A model generated the notes under the pieces. It was not told the origin of the DNA. It was given only the letters and a program-made list of their open reading frames with translations, and searched no databases. A DNA stretch of 64,000 nucleotides from Chinchilla lanigera. Taxonomy: Eukaryota > Chordata > Mammalia > Rodentia > Chinchillidae. The DNA lies in the NCBI RefSeq assembly GCF_000276665.1, contig NW_004955427.1:4401516-4465515 (forward strand), written 5' to 3'. The stretch's first letter is position 1. Each line of letters begins with the position of its first letter. Below, in pieces: positions 1-11,458 of the stretch. The position numbers and the translations under genes are program-made.

Positions 1-289
1 ACAAAAAAATAGCAAAATACAGGCAAAACAACGTAAGGACATTAAAAATGATACGGGGTTTCAAATGAAATGATACGGATTAGCAGTGGTTGTTATATCA
101 CATATTGGTGGCTCTCTTTGTAAGGATAATGAAAGAAAGAAAAAACTATCAAAAGTTTTGAGGGAATGTATCTATTATTAGAAAGTATCTTTTCTTTGCC
201 AGTGGATGTTGCATTAGAACTTTGAGATGGGGATGGCATACTTATTAATAGTAGCTTATCCTCTTGTTCTACTCTCGTTTACACTTTAC

Positions 290-840
290 ATATTAAACTG
301 TTACTCTGCAATATTTCAGTACATGTGCTTTTTGTGTGCTCAAATCAAGTTAAATGTACTTAACTCCTCAAACATTTATCATCTTCTTGTCAAAAATGTT
401 TAAGATCCTCTCCACTAGCTTTTGGTAGAAATAAACAGTGCACTATGATTATCTCTAGCTATCCCAATATGTGGTAGCACACCAGAACTTCTTACTGCTA
501 TCGAAATATAACTTAGTACCTATTGAACAAGCTCTTCCCAGCACTCCCTCCTTCCAGTCCCCCAGCTTCTTGGAACCAGACACAATACTTGTCTTTCTTA
601 TTTCACTTGACAGAATGACTTCTAATCCCACCCATGTTGTTGGAAATGCCATAAGTGTATTCTTTTATGGTTGAATTGTATTCCGCTGGATATTTGTACT
701 ATGTTTTCTTTGTCTGTTCATCAGCTGATGGACACCAGTTCACTTTCACTGGATACAGCTGCAAGAGACGTGGAAGTGCAAATGGTTTTTGCATGTACTG
801 ATTTATTCTCTTTGGGTCCATGCATAGGAGTGGTGTGATG
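290..840 (-). repeat. L1 3'-end fragment (old mammalian L1)
   Basis: This stretch reads like the reverse complement of the 3' region of ancient mammalian L1 elements. The recognisable order is a 'CTCCTCAAACATTTATCAT' block near 366, a 'CCATGTTGTTGGAA' block near 632, 'TTTTATGGTTGAATTGTATT' near 663, 'CATCAGCTGATGGACA' near 719, and a degraded 'AGGAGTGG' block near 826. The same order is found in L1M-type 3' ends. It carries no ORF of value and many substitutions, so it is an old insertion. Bases 1-289 before it hold nothing I recognise. Family level is an inference; the LINE-1 assignment is fairly secure. Confidence 0.65.
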
Positions 841-1765
841 AACGATTGTGTCAATTTGAGTAAAAGGAGCTCAGCTATGCTGGCTCAGCAATTCCACACT
901 CTACAGAGTGGGAGGCCCACCCTTGGGTGGCTTGTTGCCTGGATAGTATAAAGGAGAAATGAGGAAGAATGGAGCTGCTTCTGTTTCTTTGGAGGAGCGC
1001 CAGTCTTTGTATTCACCCTGGACATCGTCTCTTGGCTTCCCGCGCAGCTTTCTGCTAGGAACTCACACAGGGCACTGCAGTGTGCTTCCTACCTTTGACT
1101 GGAATCTTCAGCCTCTAGTGTGCAGACAGACCCTCTGCACTCCTCTGTCAGGGACCTGGCCCGGATCCCCAACTGGCTAGAAGAGGTATATAGTGATGGA
1201 TGAAATAAGAGACAGAGATAAATTTAGGAATGCATAACAGGGGCTTGTATTCAATGCCTCAGGATGGGCAAAGACAAAGATTCTCCAGCTTGCCACCATT
1301 TGTATTAGCCAGTTCGTGGGGAGGCCAGTGAGTGATTCCAGGAATAGTAATGACAGTGATAGTGGGCGGGCAAAAGAACAGCACATTCTTGCAGGGATGC
1401 GTCAAGGGCCAATAAGGAAGCTGTTGTTTCCCCAGGGAAAACTTTCGCTACCATTACTGCCTTGTTTTGAGGCTCCTTGTCTCCTCAGCAGGTCTCCTCT
1501 TGCTCTGTGAGCTCCACAGCACCACTAGCCATAGGGCTTCTCCTGTGAGTAGGAGAAAGCAGAGTTTCCATGTTCCAGTTGTGCTTACAGGGCAGGACAA
1601 GGACAACCTCAGAAGTCCTCCAGACATAATTTATAATTTGTGTTCCCAGCACTCTTCCGCATGGGACTGTGTGGGTGGTCACTGAAAGCCATTCTTACAA
1701 ATTCTTATTGTTTGTATATCTTGTACTATACCAGTTTCTCTACTAAACGCTGATTGATACAAGAG
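841..1765 (+). repeat. Ancient LTR-like element, split by an insertion
   Basis: The left part (841-1180) begins with 'GATTGTGTCAATTTGAG' and the right part (about 1641-1765) ends with 'CTGATTGATACAAG'; both resemble the termini of old ERVL/MaLR-type LTRs. A second copy of the family lies at about 53450-53915: 'ACTCACACAGGGCA' and a 'CACTGAAAGCC' followed by an AT-rich end occur in both. In the 53-kb copy the two blocks are joined, whereas here about 460 bp (1181-1640) separates them. The inserted part has no recognisable terminal repeats. LTR status comes from termini and the second copy; I cannot fix the family. Confidence 0.5.
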
Positions 1766-1888
1766 GGATTGCTAGATCATGTGACAGCTCATTTTTCATT
1801 TTTAGTACTGATTTTCATGATGGCTATGCTGCTTTATGGTCCCTGCAACATCATGCAAGCTTGTCATTCCTTCACATCTGAGCTAGCA

Positions 1889-1975
1889 ATTGTTATTATT
1901 ATTATTATTAATTTCTATAGTGCTGGGGTGGAACCCAAAACCTCCTGCATGAGCTACAGTCCCAGACCCAGCTCT
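1889..1975 (-). repeat. Old ID/B4-type SINE, antisense
   Basis: An (ATT)n run at 1889-1909 is followed by 'AGTGCTGGGGTGGAACCCAA', 'CCTCCTGCATG' and 'GAGCTACAGTCCCAG'. Read on the minus strand this is a tRNA-Ala-derived SINE body (A box near 1960, B box near 1930) with an A-rich tail turned into a microsatellite. It is clearly more diverged than the young ID copies elsewhere in the window. Confidence 0.7.
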
Positions 1976-2039
1976 TGTTATCTTTGTCCTTCTTAAAAGC
2001 CATTCTTACTAAGGTGAACTGATGCTTCATTTTCATTTT

Positions 2040-3770
2040 GATTTTCATTTTCCAAATTATTTAACTGTTTTCATGAATTTTTACAAACATCAAGAAACTT
2101 GTTGATTTCTAGTTTTACTCCATTGTGCTTCAAGAAGATGTACAATGTGATTTCATTTTGAGTTTGTGGAGCCTTGCTTTGTATTCCAGTACGCACTCTG
2201 CTCTGAAGAATAGTCCATGTGATATTTGACAAATGTGTCTCCTGCAGCTATTGGATAAAAACATTGCAAATGTCTGGTAAGTTCCTTCGCTCTATTGTCC
2301 AATCTTCCTTAATTTTCTCAGAATTATCTGTCCATTGATGATTCTGGGTCATTAGAAACTCCAACTATTCTCATGCTGAATTATATCTCACCTTTAGATA
2401 TAATAATGTTTGCTTTTTTATAATCATACTTCAACACAGGATGCATATATACGTATAATTGTTTTCCTCTTGTACAATATCCTTTATCATTATAAAATGA
2501 TCTTTTTATTTTTGCTTACATTTTCTGACAAGGTGTATTTTGTATGATATAGGTTTATCTACTCTGCTTAATTTGATTCTCATCTTTGCAGGTCATCTTT
2601 TTCCATCACTTCCCTTTTAGCCTACATGTATATTCACTGATTGAATGAATTTCTTGTAGATAGGGTATGGTGGGTTCTAGTTTTAAATCCATAGTGCCAG
2701 TCTAAATATTTTAATTTGAGAATTTAATGTGTTTACATTCTCACTTGTGAGTTTCACACTTGCATGCATTTTTATAATGGTAGTGAATGTTCTCCTAAGG
2801 AATTCATGTCAGTTAGTTTGGTTATGATTAAAACCCTAATTTTTTTCTTTTGCTATTGAAATACTGTTTCTCCTTCATTTCTGAGAGTAGCTTTACTGAA
2901 TATAGCATTCTTGGTTGGCAGTTATTTTTTTTAATGTCAGGACTTTGAATTTATTCTCCCATTTGTCTCTGAACTATGAGGTTTCTGCTGAGAAATTCTG
3001 CTGTCAGGTTTCTGCTGTGAGTTTAATGAGGATTCTCTTACATGTGACTATGTACCTTTCCATCAGTGACTTCAGACTCTCTCTTGGCCTTTTTATGTGC
3101 ATCAGTTATGTGCTGCAGAGATCTTTTGGTACAAGCTACTGGGGATTCTTTAAGCTTCCTAGAACCTGTATATTCACATCTTTCATAAGATTTGTAAAGG
3201 TTTTCAGGCTCTATTGATTCCAGACGGTTTTCTATGCCTTTTCATTTTTATTATTCTTCTGGAATATGTACAGTATATTTTTCCTTTTAATTGAGTGTAT
3301 TATTCTTATAGAACATCTGCATTCTTGTAAATTGTTTTTGCTGGCTTTTGCTGTTTTGTTCTGTCTTGGCTACTTCAGAGAACCTGTCATGAACTCAGAA
3401 AATCTTTCTTCTTATCTATCTAGTCTTCTGTTGAAGATCATAAAACTTGTTTCCTAATTTTATTGAATTACATATGTCTGCTGTCTTGTATCTCACTGAG
3501 TTTCCTTAGATCATTATTTTTAATTCTTTTCAACACAGTTTGTTAGTTTTCCTTTTTGCAAGACCTTAGGCTAGAGTTATTATCTTCCTTTGAAGAAGAC
3601 ATCATTGTACTGTTGTCATGCTTTTTGTATCTGTACATTGATATTTCTTTGTCTGGTAGATTAACTGTACGGATCATATATGATATTTTTAGTAAAAGAA
3701 TCTCTCTGAAGATGCATCCTAGGATGATGAGTGAGATGGTTTATTAGCTTTGGTTCTATGTGCACATGGT
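2040..3770 (-). repeat. L1/HAL1-like LINE, antisense, ORF2 endonuclease to ORF1 region
   Basis: The plus strand shows the antisense of LINE-1 coding DNA: 'GAAACTCCAACTATTCTCAT' near 2356 and 'GAATTTCTTGTAGATAGGGT' near 2647 match the ORF2 5' region. 'TTCTTGGTTGGCAG' near 2908, 'GAGGTTTCTGCTGAGAAATT' near 2980 and 'ATATTCACATCTTTCATAAG' near 3170 match the ORF1 region of L1/HAL1 elements. Reading right to left gives ORF1 then ORF2, so the element lies on the minus strand. All frames are broken by stops; the plus-strand ORFs here are by-products of T-rich antisense DNA. Confidence 0.65.
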
Positions 3771-4560
3771 TATGTAGTGTAATATCTTCTTCAGATAAAA
3801 TTAGTGTTGGCTATGAGCACAGATGTCTCAGTCCCCTACATGGAAGGAATTTTCAAGATTGGCCCACCAGCTAAAATGCAGCTTTCCTAGGGTCGGCATA
3901 TGCCAGGCTGTTGGTATGTGGCACCCGTGTTTCCATGAGTCACGTGCTATTGTTGTTGGGTCTGCATACTTGCATTAGGAAGTGCTGCTGTACTCCGCCC
4001 AGGTATGTGTATGGCATGTGGTTGATGGCAAGAGTAGGACATTTATCATTGAAGACCACGCAGGACTGGGCTCCAGCCGTGAGCCAAGGAAGGTGCACAC
4101 ATGCAACGTTTGTGACCTCACAGGGTTCAAGGTGGACTGCCTACCTGCTTGCTGAGTTTGTGGTTAGCTGCTGCCTGGGGCGATGTGCGTGTGGGAAGAC
4201 CTGCTTGGTCATTTCACTGTGCCGAGTTTCTGAGGATGTACCGCTAGGCTAATTATAGGGCTTTATTAGCAAACAGATCTGCTTAACTTCTTGGAATTAT
4301 GGAAAGGTGGATTAGGCCCTTTGGCTGGTTTTCAGGGTGTGGCCAGCCAAGCTCTTGGGTCAACTGAGCAGTTGCTCATAGGATCCCAGTTGGGCACGGT
4401 ATGAAGATATCTCTGTATGGCACAACCCTTTTCAGGGCAGAACACAGTGAGAGTAGGGCTCCTTCTACAGGTAAGATAGCGGTGTGGATTCTCTGGCAAA
4501 ACCATAGACTGGGTCAGGACCTGTAATGGTTACAGGTGTTGCCCCTCGGGAATACTTAAG
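3771..4560 (-). repeat. Possible LINE 5'UTR continuing the adjacent antisense LINE
   Basis: This GC-richer block directly follows the antisense ORF1 region, where the 5'UTR of a minus-strand LINE is expected. It holds a 113-aa plus-strand ORF (3911-4252) without recognisable domains. Its position and composition fit a LINE 5'UTR, but I see no diagnostic motif, so this is inference. From 4561 to about 5300 nothing recognisable was seen. Confidence 0.35.
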
Positions 4561-5304
4561 GTGTGCATGAGAATTAAAGAAAATCTCCTTACTCCTTCCC
4601 TACTAGGCAAAGTAGGTTTTGTTGATCTCAGTAGGAGAGATAGGATGATAGATGTGAAGTAGTTAGTTTACTTCCTTATAAGGAAGGTATGAGGTATCAC
4701 CATACTCTGCAGTGTTTCCACCACTGCACTTTGTCAGTCTGTATCAAACACCCCAGGTTTTCACCCCAGGTGAATGGTTATTGGTTTTTCTGTTTTGATC
4801 TGCTCTGGGTACCTTTTCACACTGGTATTGCTGACATTGCACAATTAGGATTCTTTTCAGCTGTGCTGTTCTTAAGATAGCTGGATAACAGCTAGCATCA
4901 TTTTCCTGGTTGGTTATTTGTACCACCAGAATCGTAAATATTAGCTTAAGGTTTCTGTGAGCTGAGAAAAGAAAGATTTGAAAGTGAGTGCTCTACCACT
5001 GTTAATTGTAGACCTTGGAAATTATTCTTTTGATTTTTCCAGTCAAGTGATAGAAAAGGCTGTATTGACATCTGTAATCAGATTTTATAAAAATGTACAA
5101 TAATACATGGGGAACAAGTGCTATGACTTTACTAAAATGAAAAGTTAAGATTTTTACCCCTTCTAGTCTCTATTGTATATTTAGATATTCACTGGTGCTT
5201 TTTGCAGTAGAGTAGTTTGTTACGTTAGCTTCTGTAATGGTGTGTATAAAAAACAGGTACTACACTGTCTACAATGAGTTTCCATAATTTATCTATTATA
5301 GTGT

Positions 5305-5475
5305 GTGTTCCATAAATATTTATTGAGTACTTTCTTTTTGTAATTCAAAATGCTAAGAATTCTGAAGAATGTCAAAAGAAATTAGATATACATTGCCCTC
5401 ATAAAATTTTCATTATAATATGGGAGAAGAGTCATATAAATAATACAACAAAGTGAGAGTGAGTAATATTAAGAA
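5305..5475 (-). repeat. Ancient LINE 3' end (L2/L1M type), antisense
   Basis: The order 'AAATATTTATTGAGTACTTT', a degraded middle, 'CATTGCCCTCATAAAATTTT' and 'GTCATATAAATAATACAA' is that of the reverse complement of an ancient LINE 3' tail. The same tail occurs at 10583-10790 and 13335-13560 in this orientation, and at 15440-16520 and 24760-25100 in the opposite one. Substitutions are heavy, as expected for a pre-rodent insertion. Whether it is L2 or an old L1 needs a database comparison. Confidence 0.5.
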
Positions 5476-8400
5476 ATTGTGAATAGTGATGACATTACCA
5501 TAGAATAGGCGCCATAACTGCCTGAAACCTAAAGTGAAGGACTCGCATACAGCCATTCTTCTGCACAAATAATAGAGCATGCACTCCACCAGCATAAATA
5601 GGTAGATTTACCCAACATATAGTTGAAAATCAGAATTTGCACAAGGGGTCAATACTACTGTGGAGCAAGATAAAAATTATATGACATAAAACAAACACAG
5701 AAACAAAATCTGTGAAAGTAAGAATGTAAGTTAAGACCCTTCTGTGGATAAGAGTGCAGTATACTTCTCTAACAAGTTTCAAGGGTGTTTGGAGCATTTT
5801 TTGCTTTAAACGACATTGATTGAGGGGCCACCCACTGTCTGGGCCCCCTCTGTCTCCTTTAGAGAGAAGCTTTTCATCGTTTCCATAAATTTGTCTTAAT
5901 CTCAGCCTCCATTGTTCATAGGATTCATTCCTCTGTTTTAGAGAACATGAACTAAGTAGTTTGGACATCTAGCAGGTTGGGAGTTTCTTTCCTCTATATC
6001 ATTTGGAAGTCTTCCACTGAGATAATTGGACAGAGGTGGGAATTTGCTTTAGTTTTAAAGATTCTGGATTGTGACTCACTTCGGTACTTAAATATTTTAT
6101 GCTTCATGTATTTATGTTACGTCTTCTCCCTTTGCTTAAAACTGCTCGTGCTGTGTCTCTTATATAATTTTGAGAAAATAATGATAAATTTAAATTAAAA
6201 ACGTGGGAAGGTCATGATGCTTCTTCAATAGGACATTTTATTCGTGTTTTGTAGATGTTACATTTGAACTAGCTGCTGAATTTGCTAGTGTTCCCCGTTT
6301 GACTTATTTGATGAACTGTGGTTTGTTATTTTAAACAGCAACACTAGGGAAAAGAAGTGTTTAGCGTTTTCCCTAGTGGACTTTGACATGAAATGCTATA
6401 AAACAGTTGTTCTATGAAATCTAGCTCATATTTAGAAAATATACATGCCTATTAATATGTCATGTGACCCTAACTGCCAATTGAAAGGCAATGAGCCAGC
6501 AGCTGTTCTTAGGGGATGTAAAATGAGCATTTGCTAATGCTGAAGAAAATAAAGTCATTTTAGATGAGGAACACATACCCTATCTCTGGGTCAGATGAGA
6601 CATTGGAATTTTGCCCATCCAGGAGAACACACACAAAAGCCACGTCCTGGTTTAATGTTCTGGACAACAGTCTTCCTCGGAAGACTGAACCTGAAACACA
6701 GCGAGGAGAACCAACTTCTTGCAGAAAGCAGGAAGAGCTATTTCCAAGGCACCACACTTAAGGGACTGAAACGCATTTAGCCCAAGGAGGATCTCTAACA
6801 TTCTGTCTCCCCTCCTAGATCTGCTTATCATTTTATGTTTGGAAAACTATTTTGATAATAAGTTGTGGAATTGTCAACTTTTATTGTAAAATCATAAAGT
6901 GCTATGTAATGAATTTTGCTCAGGCTTTTACATATCCTTTATAGAACCCTGACAAACCGTGGTTTCTCTGCCAGCTAGTTAAATGTTGTTTGAGCAGCCG
7001 CCACTCATAAACCAGAGGAAATGCTTCACTGGCACCTTCTGGTGAATCCCCACTGAAGCTAATAGCTAATGGAATGTTGACCTGACAGACAGCTGGATTT
7101 CTTTCCGGAGACAGATCTCTGGTTGCACGGTCCAGTAAAAACGGAGAGGGCAACTGAGTTTCTCATGGCCAGCGCTACTCTGGTGGATACCTCAAGGTTC
7201 TTCAGTGGGACCTGGCTCTTGACTGTCCAACTGGGTAGCCAGCAGAAAAATCCACTTACCTGTCATACTTTTCTGTCTCTGTTCATAAGTTAGAAACTCC
7301 TCTTAAGTTTCTCCAACTTGTTGGAAGTTAACTTTAGAACCACCTTGTCATTAGAGCATTTCTCCCTCCAGAAATCAGGCTGAAGCATCTTGCAAAAACT
7401 GTTTGCCTTTCATGGAGAAAAACAGATATCAGGGGTATCATTTATATTTGTGCCTTACATATACTAACTAAGAGTAAGAAATATTTTCATCAGCCTTCTA
7501 ATAAATGTGCCTTTACTAACATTTAAATTATGATTATAGGGCGATGGATATAAGTTTAACCTGTGAGCTTCAGAGACATCAAAAATTTTTTAAAAGGAAC
7601 TTAAAACATGTAGCCTTGTCTCACTGTTAGAAAAGGCTATCTAAGTGATTAGGTAGATAACAGGAAAGTCTTAGAGGCTTCTCCACCCTAGGGCCATTTT
7701 ACCTGACTCTCTATAAAGGTGATCACCTTTGCAAGGTGAGAAGTCACACAACTACTTCTAACTTGCTTTTTGGTATTTGCTCTCTCTTTCAAAGCACTAG
7801 AAAGCAATGGTTTGATGCTAAGCAAGGTTTTCTTCTTTGAACAAGACTGTCATGGGTGAGGTTAATTGTAACTTGTGCTTATAGAAAGTCATCTGTGGGA
7901 GTAAGCACACAAACTCCCTGGGAAAATAAAATTATGTACCAGGAAGAGAGTTGATGAGCAGTTTGAATTTTGTCTTCTGATCTCTCTGCAGCTGGCATCC
8001 ACTTGCTCTGGTATGGACTCAACTCAAGGGATGCCATGAGGGTATACAAATCAATGAGAGATTAAATGGGATGCCTAATTTTTTATTTTTGCATTTCTTT
8101 TGCTGGGCACTTCAATGTCAAAATCTCTTACTACTGTGGAATGCATTCATAAGCACTGGTGGAAGTTTGGCCTCACATATTGAAAAAGAATAGTTTATCC
8201 CCTACAGTCAAGATGGAATGTAAAGGGAAGTATTGATTATGATGCTATTTCACAACTGAAATTGCACTGTAAGAAAGAAGTAACTGGTCAAAGTTGCCTT
8301 ATGTTCAGAATTTCTCTACACCAAAAAATAATCCTTCCTTGTGTTCAAATGTAAATGTGAGTCACAGGAAAACTAAATACCTCTGGCCCCTAAGGCGTCA

Positions 8401-8550
8401 ATACCATGGAGCCTGAGGCTACTCTTCCTTGCCCTTCGGTACCTAAGGGCTAAGTTTCCAAGACAACTTTAACCAAAACCTCACCCACTATTACTGAGTC
8501 TGGGCTTCCTCAACTTGCCCTTTAGGTCCTGATGGTGTAGCTTCTAGGTC
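5476..8550. other. About 3 kb with no recognised element
   Basis: I found no repeat signature, RNA gene or convincing exon. The longest ORF is 112 aa on the minus strand (5630-5968), with no domain I know. At 6564-6780 three ORFs overlap on both strands, which suggests reduced stop density rather than a gene. A short palindrome, 'AAGGTGATCACCTT', lies near 7716. This may be ordinary single-copy DNA. Confidence 0.5.
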
Positions 8551-8559
8551 AGCCGTAAT

Positions 8560-8870
8560 TAAACCATCCATAAGTCTGTACCATCTTTAACTGATTTTTT
8601 CAAGCTCCACAAGGACAATAGCCCTTTCAGGAATTAAATGGGGAATTTAGAACTATACATGTTCATGTGCTCCTTTTCTCTCAGCAATCTAAAACAGATC
8701 AGACAAGATCAGGAAAATTTTCAGATGATCCTGATCAGTACATTGAGGTCTTCAGAGGTTTAACTCAGACCTATAAACTAAATTGAGGAGATGTAATGTT
8801 AAGCTTAAATCATTAAGTTCTAATGAGAGCTAATGCATAGAGACTTTAATTTCTGAGTTTCTTAAGTGTA
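8560..8870 (+). pseudogene. Fossil gammaretrovirus-like gag (capsid) fragment
   Basis: One plus-strand frame around 8700-8800 reads as the N-terminal capsid region of a gamma-type retroviral Gag. The key stretch includes 'DPDQYIEVFRGLTQ', preceded about 25 residues earlier by a 'VHV' strand and followed by 'GDVML'. A stop codon interrupts the frame between the 'GLTQ' segment and 'GDVML', further stops lie on both sides, and the similarity fades within about 100 codons. It is therefore a dead remnant of an endogenous retrovirus of class I. No pol or env piece is visible. An LTR on the same strand at 10130-10552 could be its partner, with intervening deletion and insertions. From 8871 to 9588 I recognise nothing. 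Confidence 0.6.
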
Positions 8871-9588
8871 TTACAGATACCTGGGGATACATATTTTCAG
8901 AGTAGATTTAAATAGAACCTAGTCAGAACTTCTATAAATGAAATTTACCTAGAAGACTGGATAGAAAGTTCAAAATGTCTCAAAGACCCCTTTGTCCTAA
9001 GGCCAAGATTTCTTCTCCACTATTGCTTGCCACTGTCTGTCCCAGGAGGTTATAGATCTCTGTAAGAGGCTGGAATTTTAGAACTTCTGATTCAGGGTCA
9101 TTTGTTAGAAAACGAGCTCTAAACAGTACAGTTGGAACACTTTTCTCTCAGTTTCTTTCAAAAGGTTAAAAAACAGCTATTTAAGTCCTTTGATTATTCA
9201 TTTCATTTTGTGTTTGGCAGTACAGTTGGAGTTGATCATAACTGCTGTCTCTGAGGCATGTTTTGGAAGGACTAGAGATCCACCCCCAGAAAGCTCTTAA
9301 TCTGAGTTGTCTTTCTGCACCTGAGATGGTTGGAACTTAGTCCTTGTGCCATCCTTGGAGTCACTCTTCTGTCCCTTCTCCACCGCCCTGCCCTTGATGA
9401 ATAACACAGTTCACCACAGTGTTTGGTCCAAGGCAATTCCCTTCTCCATGGCTGTTGAACTTCAGGACCGAGTTTCCAGAATGGTGAGTTTCCCTGGCTG
9501 GGGCCCTTCCAGAGTGAAGCTGATCTTCATTTGTCTTTTGGTCATATTAAAAAAAAAAATGCTAGATTTACTCCTGAAGTTCTCAATG

Positions 9589-9692
9589 GACAGGTCGAGG
9601 AGGTTCAGATTTTTTTTTTTGTACCAGGAATCAAACTCAGGACCTTGCCCTTGCCAGGCAGGTGCTTGTGCCGCTGAGCTGTATACCCAGCC
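9589..9692 (-). repeat. ID SINE, antisense
   Basis: Poly-T at about 9610-9620 leads into 'GTACCAGGAATCAAACTCAG', then 'GCCAGGCAGGTGC' and 'GCTGAGCTGTATACCCAGCC'. This is the reverse complement of a tRNA-Ala-like ID body. 'TCTCAATG' at 9581-9588 and 9693-9700 is a plausible 8-bp target duplication; about 20 extra bases then lie between the left copy and the poly-T. The 119-aa plus ORF and 78-aa minus ORF running through it are artefacts of the SINE. Confidence 0.85.
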
Positions 9693-9739
9693 TCTCAATG
9701 TATAGATGCACAGAATTTAGTCCAATTTTATCTACCTTT

Positions 9740-10128
9740 TAGTCCTTAGGCAAAACTAGAGTTTAACTTCTCTTACTTAGCGGCTGCGGCTGTGCTGGGT
9801 CCCGCATGATCCACTCCCCGGTCAGTCGGCTTCTGCCCTCCGTCCCCACCTGCCCCGTCCTCCCCTCCTGCCCTTGGAGCTGAGGTGTGGATTCACCTAG
9901 GCATCCCCAGGAGCTGCCCCAGCGGGAAGCCGAGACTTTGGAAAGAAGGGTCTCCCCGGGAAGGCCCGCAGGAGTGTGGGAGGGGCTCATAGGAGTGTGG
10001 GAAGGGTTTTTAAAGCCTTAAATATATATATAAATAATAAAATAAATATAACTCTGCTCCTTCACGGATTTTCACCTTTCGCAGGGTCTCTGGAAAGTAG
10101 CTCCTGCAATAGGTGAGGGATCACTGTA
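9740..10128 (-). mobile_element. Tigger/pogo-like DNA transposon remnant
   Basis: Read on the minus strand, the right edge starts 'CAGTGATCCCTCACCTATTG' and contains an imperfect inverted pair: 'CACCTATTGCAGG' against 'CCTGCGAAAGGTG', followed by 'GAAAATCCGTGAAGGAGCAG'. That is the terminal layout of mammalian TcMar-Tigger elements, and the terminal CACTG is followed by TA on the plus strand, the usual TcMar target. Interior to it come an AT-rich block and a GC-rich, CpG-containing block (9780-9990) with two 'AGGAGTGTGGGA' copies. The left end is not identified. Confidence 0.55.
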
Positions 10129-10552
10129 TTCCAAATATGCAGCAATAACCTTGGGGTGGAGGACCAAATCCCCTTTACCCACCTCTTCCTGCAAAGTCTT
10201 GCCCACCCCATGTGCACCGGCTATGTGACTTTCTTCCCAATTTGCTCCCCGTTTAATCAATATCACCTAAGTTATTAGACTTGTTATAATCTTATTGGTT
10301 CACCATAGTTTTGTCCCATCTGATACCCACCTTGTGACTTTCCTTTGGATCAAAATTACCTAAGTGACTATACTTGTAATCTTATCAGTTGACTATAGTT
10401 TTGTCCCACAGTGAACTTGCCTTACCTCATGGTTTACTCATAAAACACCCTTGAGAAGCAGGGTGAGTGGGTAACCTGCTTTCTGTGAACCCTTTAGTCT
10501 CCCTTAGACAGAAGGTTTCCTTCCTTTCAATAAATTCTTTCTCCTCTTAAAA
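10129..10552 (+). repeat. Retroviral-type solo LTR with duplicated U3 block
   Basis: The segment ends with 'TTTCAATAAATTCTTTCTCC', a polyadenylation signal in a retroviral R/U5-like context. Upstream is a tandem pair: a block starting 'TGTGACTTTC' at 10224 repeats from 10333, and both copies contain 'ACCTAAGT', 'TAATCTTAT' and 'ATAGTTTTGTCCCA'. Duplicated U3 enhancer blocks are typical of class I retroviral LTRs. The 5' limit is uncertain because the Tigger remnant abuts it. No terminal duplication was found. Confidence 0.5.
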
Positions 10553-10582
10553 AAATAATATTTTTTAAAATTTTATTTAAGA

Positions 10583-10790
10583 AAATAATATTGACTGAGC
10601 ATCTGTGCTATGTCAGGTAGTGTGGGATTCTGCAGTGTATAGAATAGTCTAAAATTTCTGTCCACATGAAACTTACAGTCCAATAGAAGACACATAAACA
10701 AAGTTAAACATATTTATCATAAATAGGATTATGAAGATAAGAACTTTGAAGAACAATAAATCAGTGTAAGAGAACAGGGAATGCTAGAAT
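10583..10790 (-). repeat. Ancient LINE 3' end, antisense
   Basis: 'ATTGACTGAGCATCTGTGCT', 'CACATGAAACTTACAGTCCA' and 'GACACATAAACAAAGTTAAA' occur in the order seen in the other antisense copies of this old LINE tail at 5305 and 13335. It is heavily mutated. From 10791 to 11194 I see no feature. Confidence 0.55.
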
Positions 10791-11194
10791 TGGGAAGGAA
10801 ATTTCCTTGTTTATATAGGAGATTACTAACAAATTTAAAAGCCTGAGGAGAGTTGGAGAGGCAGCTGTGTAGAACTAAAGTATGTAAAGTCACTGATGTG
10901 TAGAAGTGTTTAGAAACTAGAAAAGAGGATAGTACGTCTCTAACAAAGTGAACAACATGATCTGAAGATGCTATTGAGAATGAGAGGGTCATGATGGTGG
11001 TGATATATTATAAAACTTGGACTTTCTCAGAGATGAGGGTATGGCCTTCGTCTGAGCAGAAAAGTGACTGGGAATGTTCTGAGCTACATTTTTATTGTGT
11101 ATAAAAGTATACACAGTTTACTTTGTGTGAAAGCAACAATGGTAGGCAGGTGAGTTAAAAGTCGATGGCACCATCTCAGGTAGAAGATGGCAGT

Positions 11195-11300
11195 GGGCTG
11201 GGGATTTAGCTCAGTGACAAAGCACCTGCCTGGCAAGCATAAGGTCATGAGTTTGACTCCTGGTACCGGAGCAAAAACAAACAAACAAACAAAAAAAACA
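11195..11300 (+). repeat. ID SINE with 13-bp target-site duplication
   Basis: The body runs 'GGCTGGGGATTTAGCTCAGT' through 'GCACCTGCCTGGCAAG' to 'CTGGTACCGGAGC', then an (AAAC)n-rich tail. 'AAGATGGCAGTGG' flanks it perfectly at 11184-11196 and 11301-11313. Internal pol III A and B boxes are visible (TAGCTCAGTG near 11208; GAGTTTGACTCC near 11250). It is a young insertion in the ID family. Confidence 0.93.
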
Positions 11301-11434
11301 AAGATGGCAGTGGCTTGGACTGATGTGTGAATGTATAAATGGTTAAGGTAGTGTTTTCAATATATATTTCAATGGTTATACAGATTAAGTGTGCTGACGT
11401 CTTAAGTATTTATTTTTGGTGAAAGTCATTGTTT

Positions 11435-11458
11435 TATATATATATGTATATATATAAA
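11435..11458. repeat. (TA)n tract
   Basis: An alternating TA tract with one TGTA interruption, able to form a hairpin. From 11460 to 13136 there is no recognised element; ORFs at 12215-12466 and 12761-12949 are short and lack domains. Confidence 0.8.

Noticed and set aside
9763..9990. GC-rich minus ORF as a gene or CpG island promoter
   Set aside because: It sits directly behind a Tigger-like terminus and is short; better explained as transposon interior.
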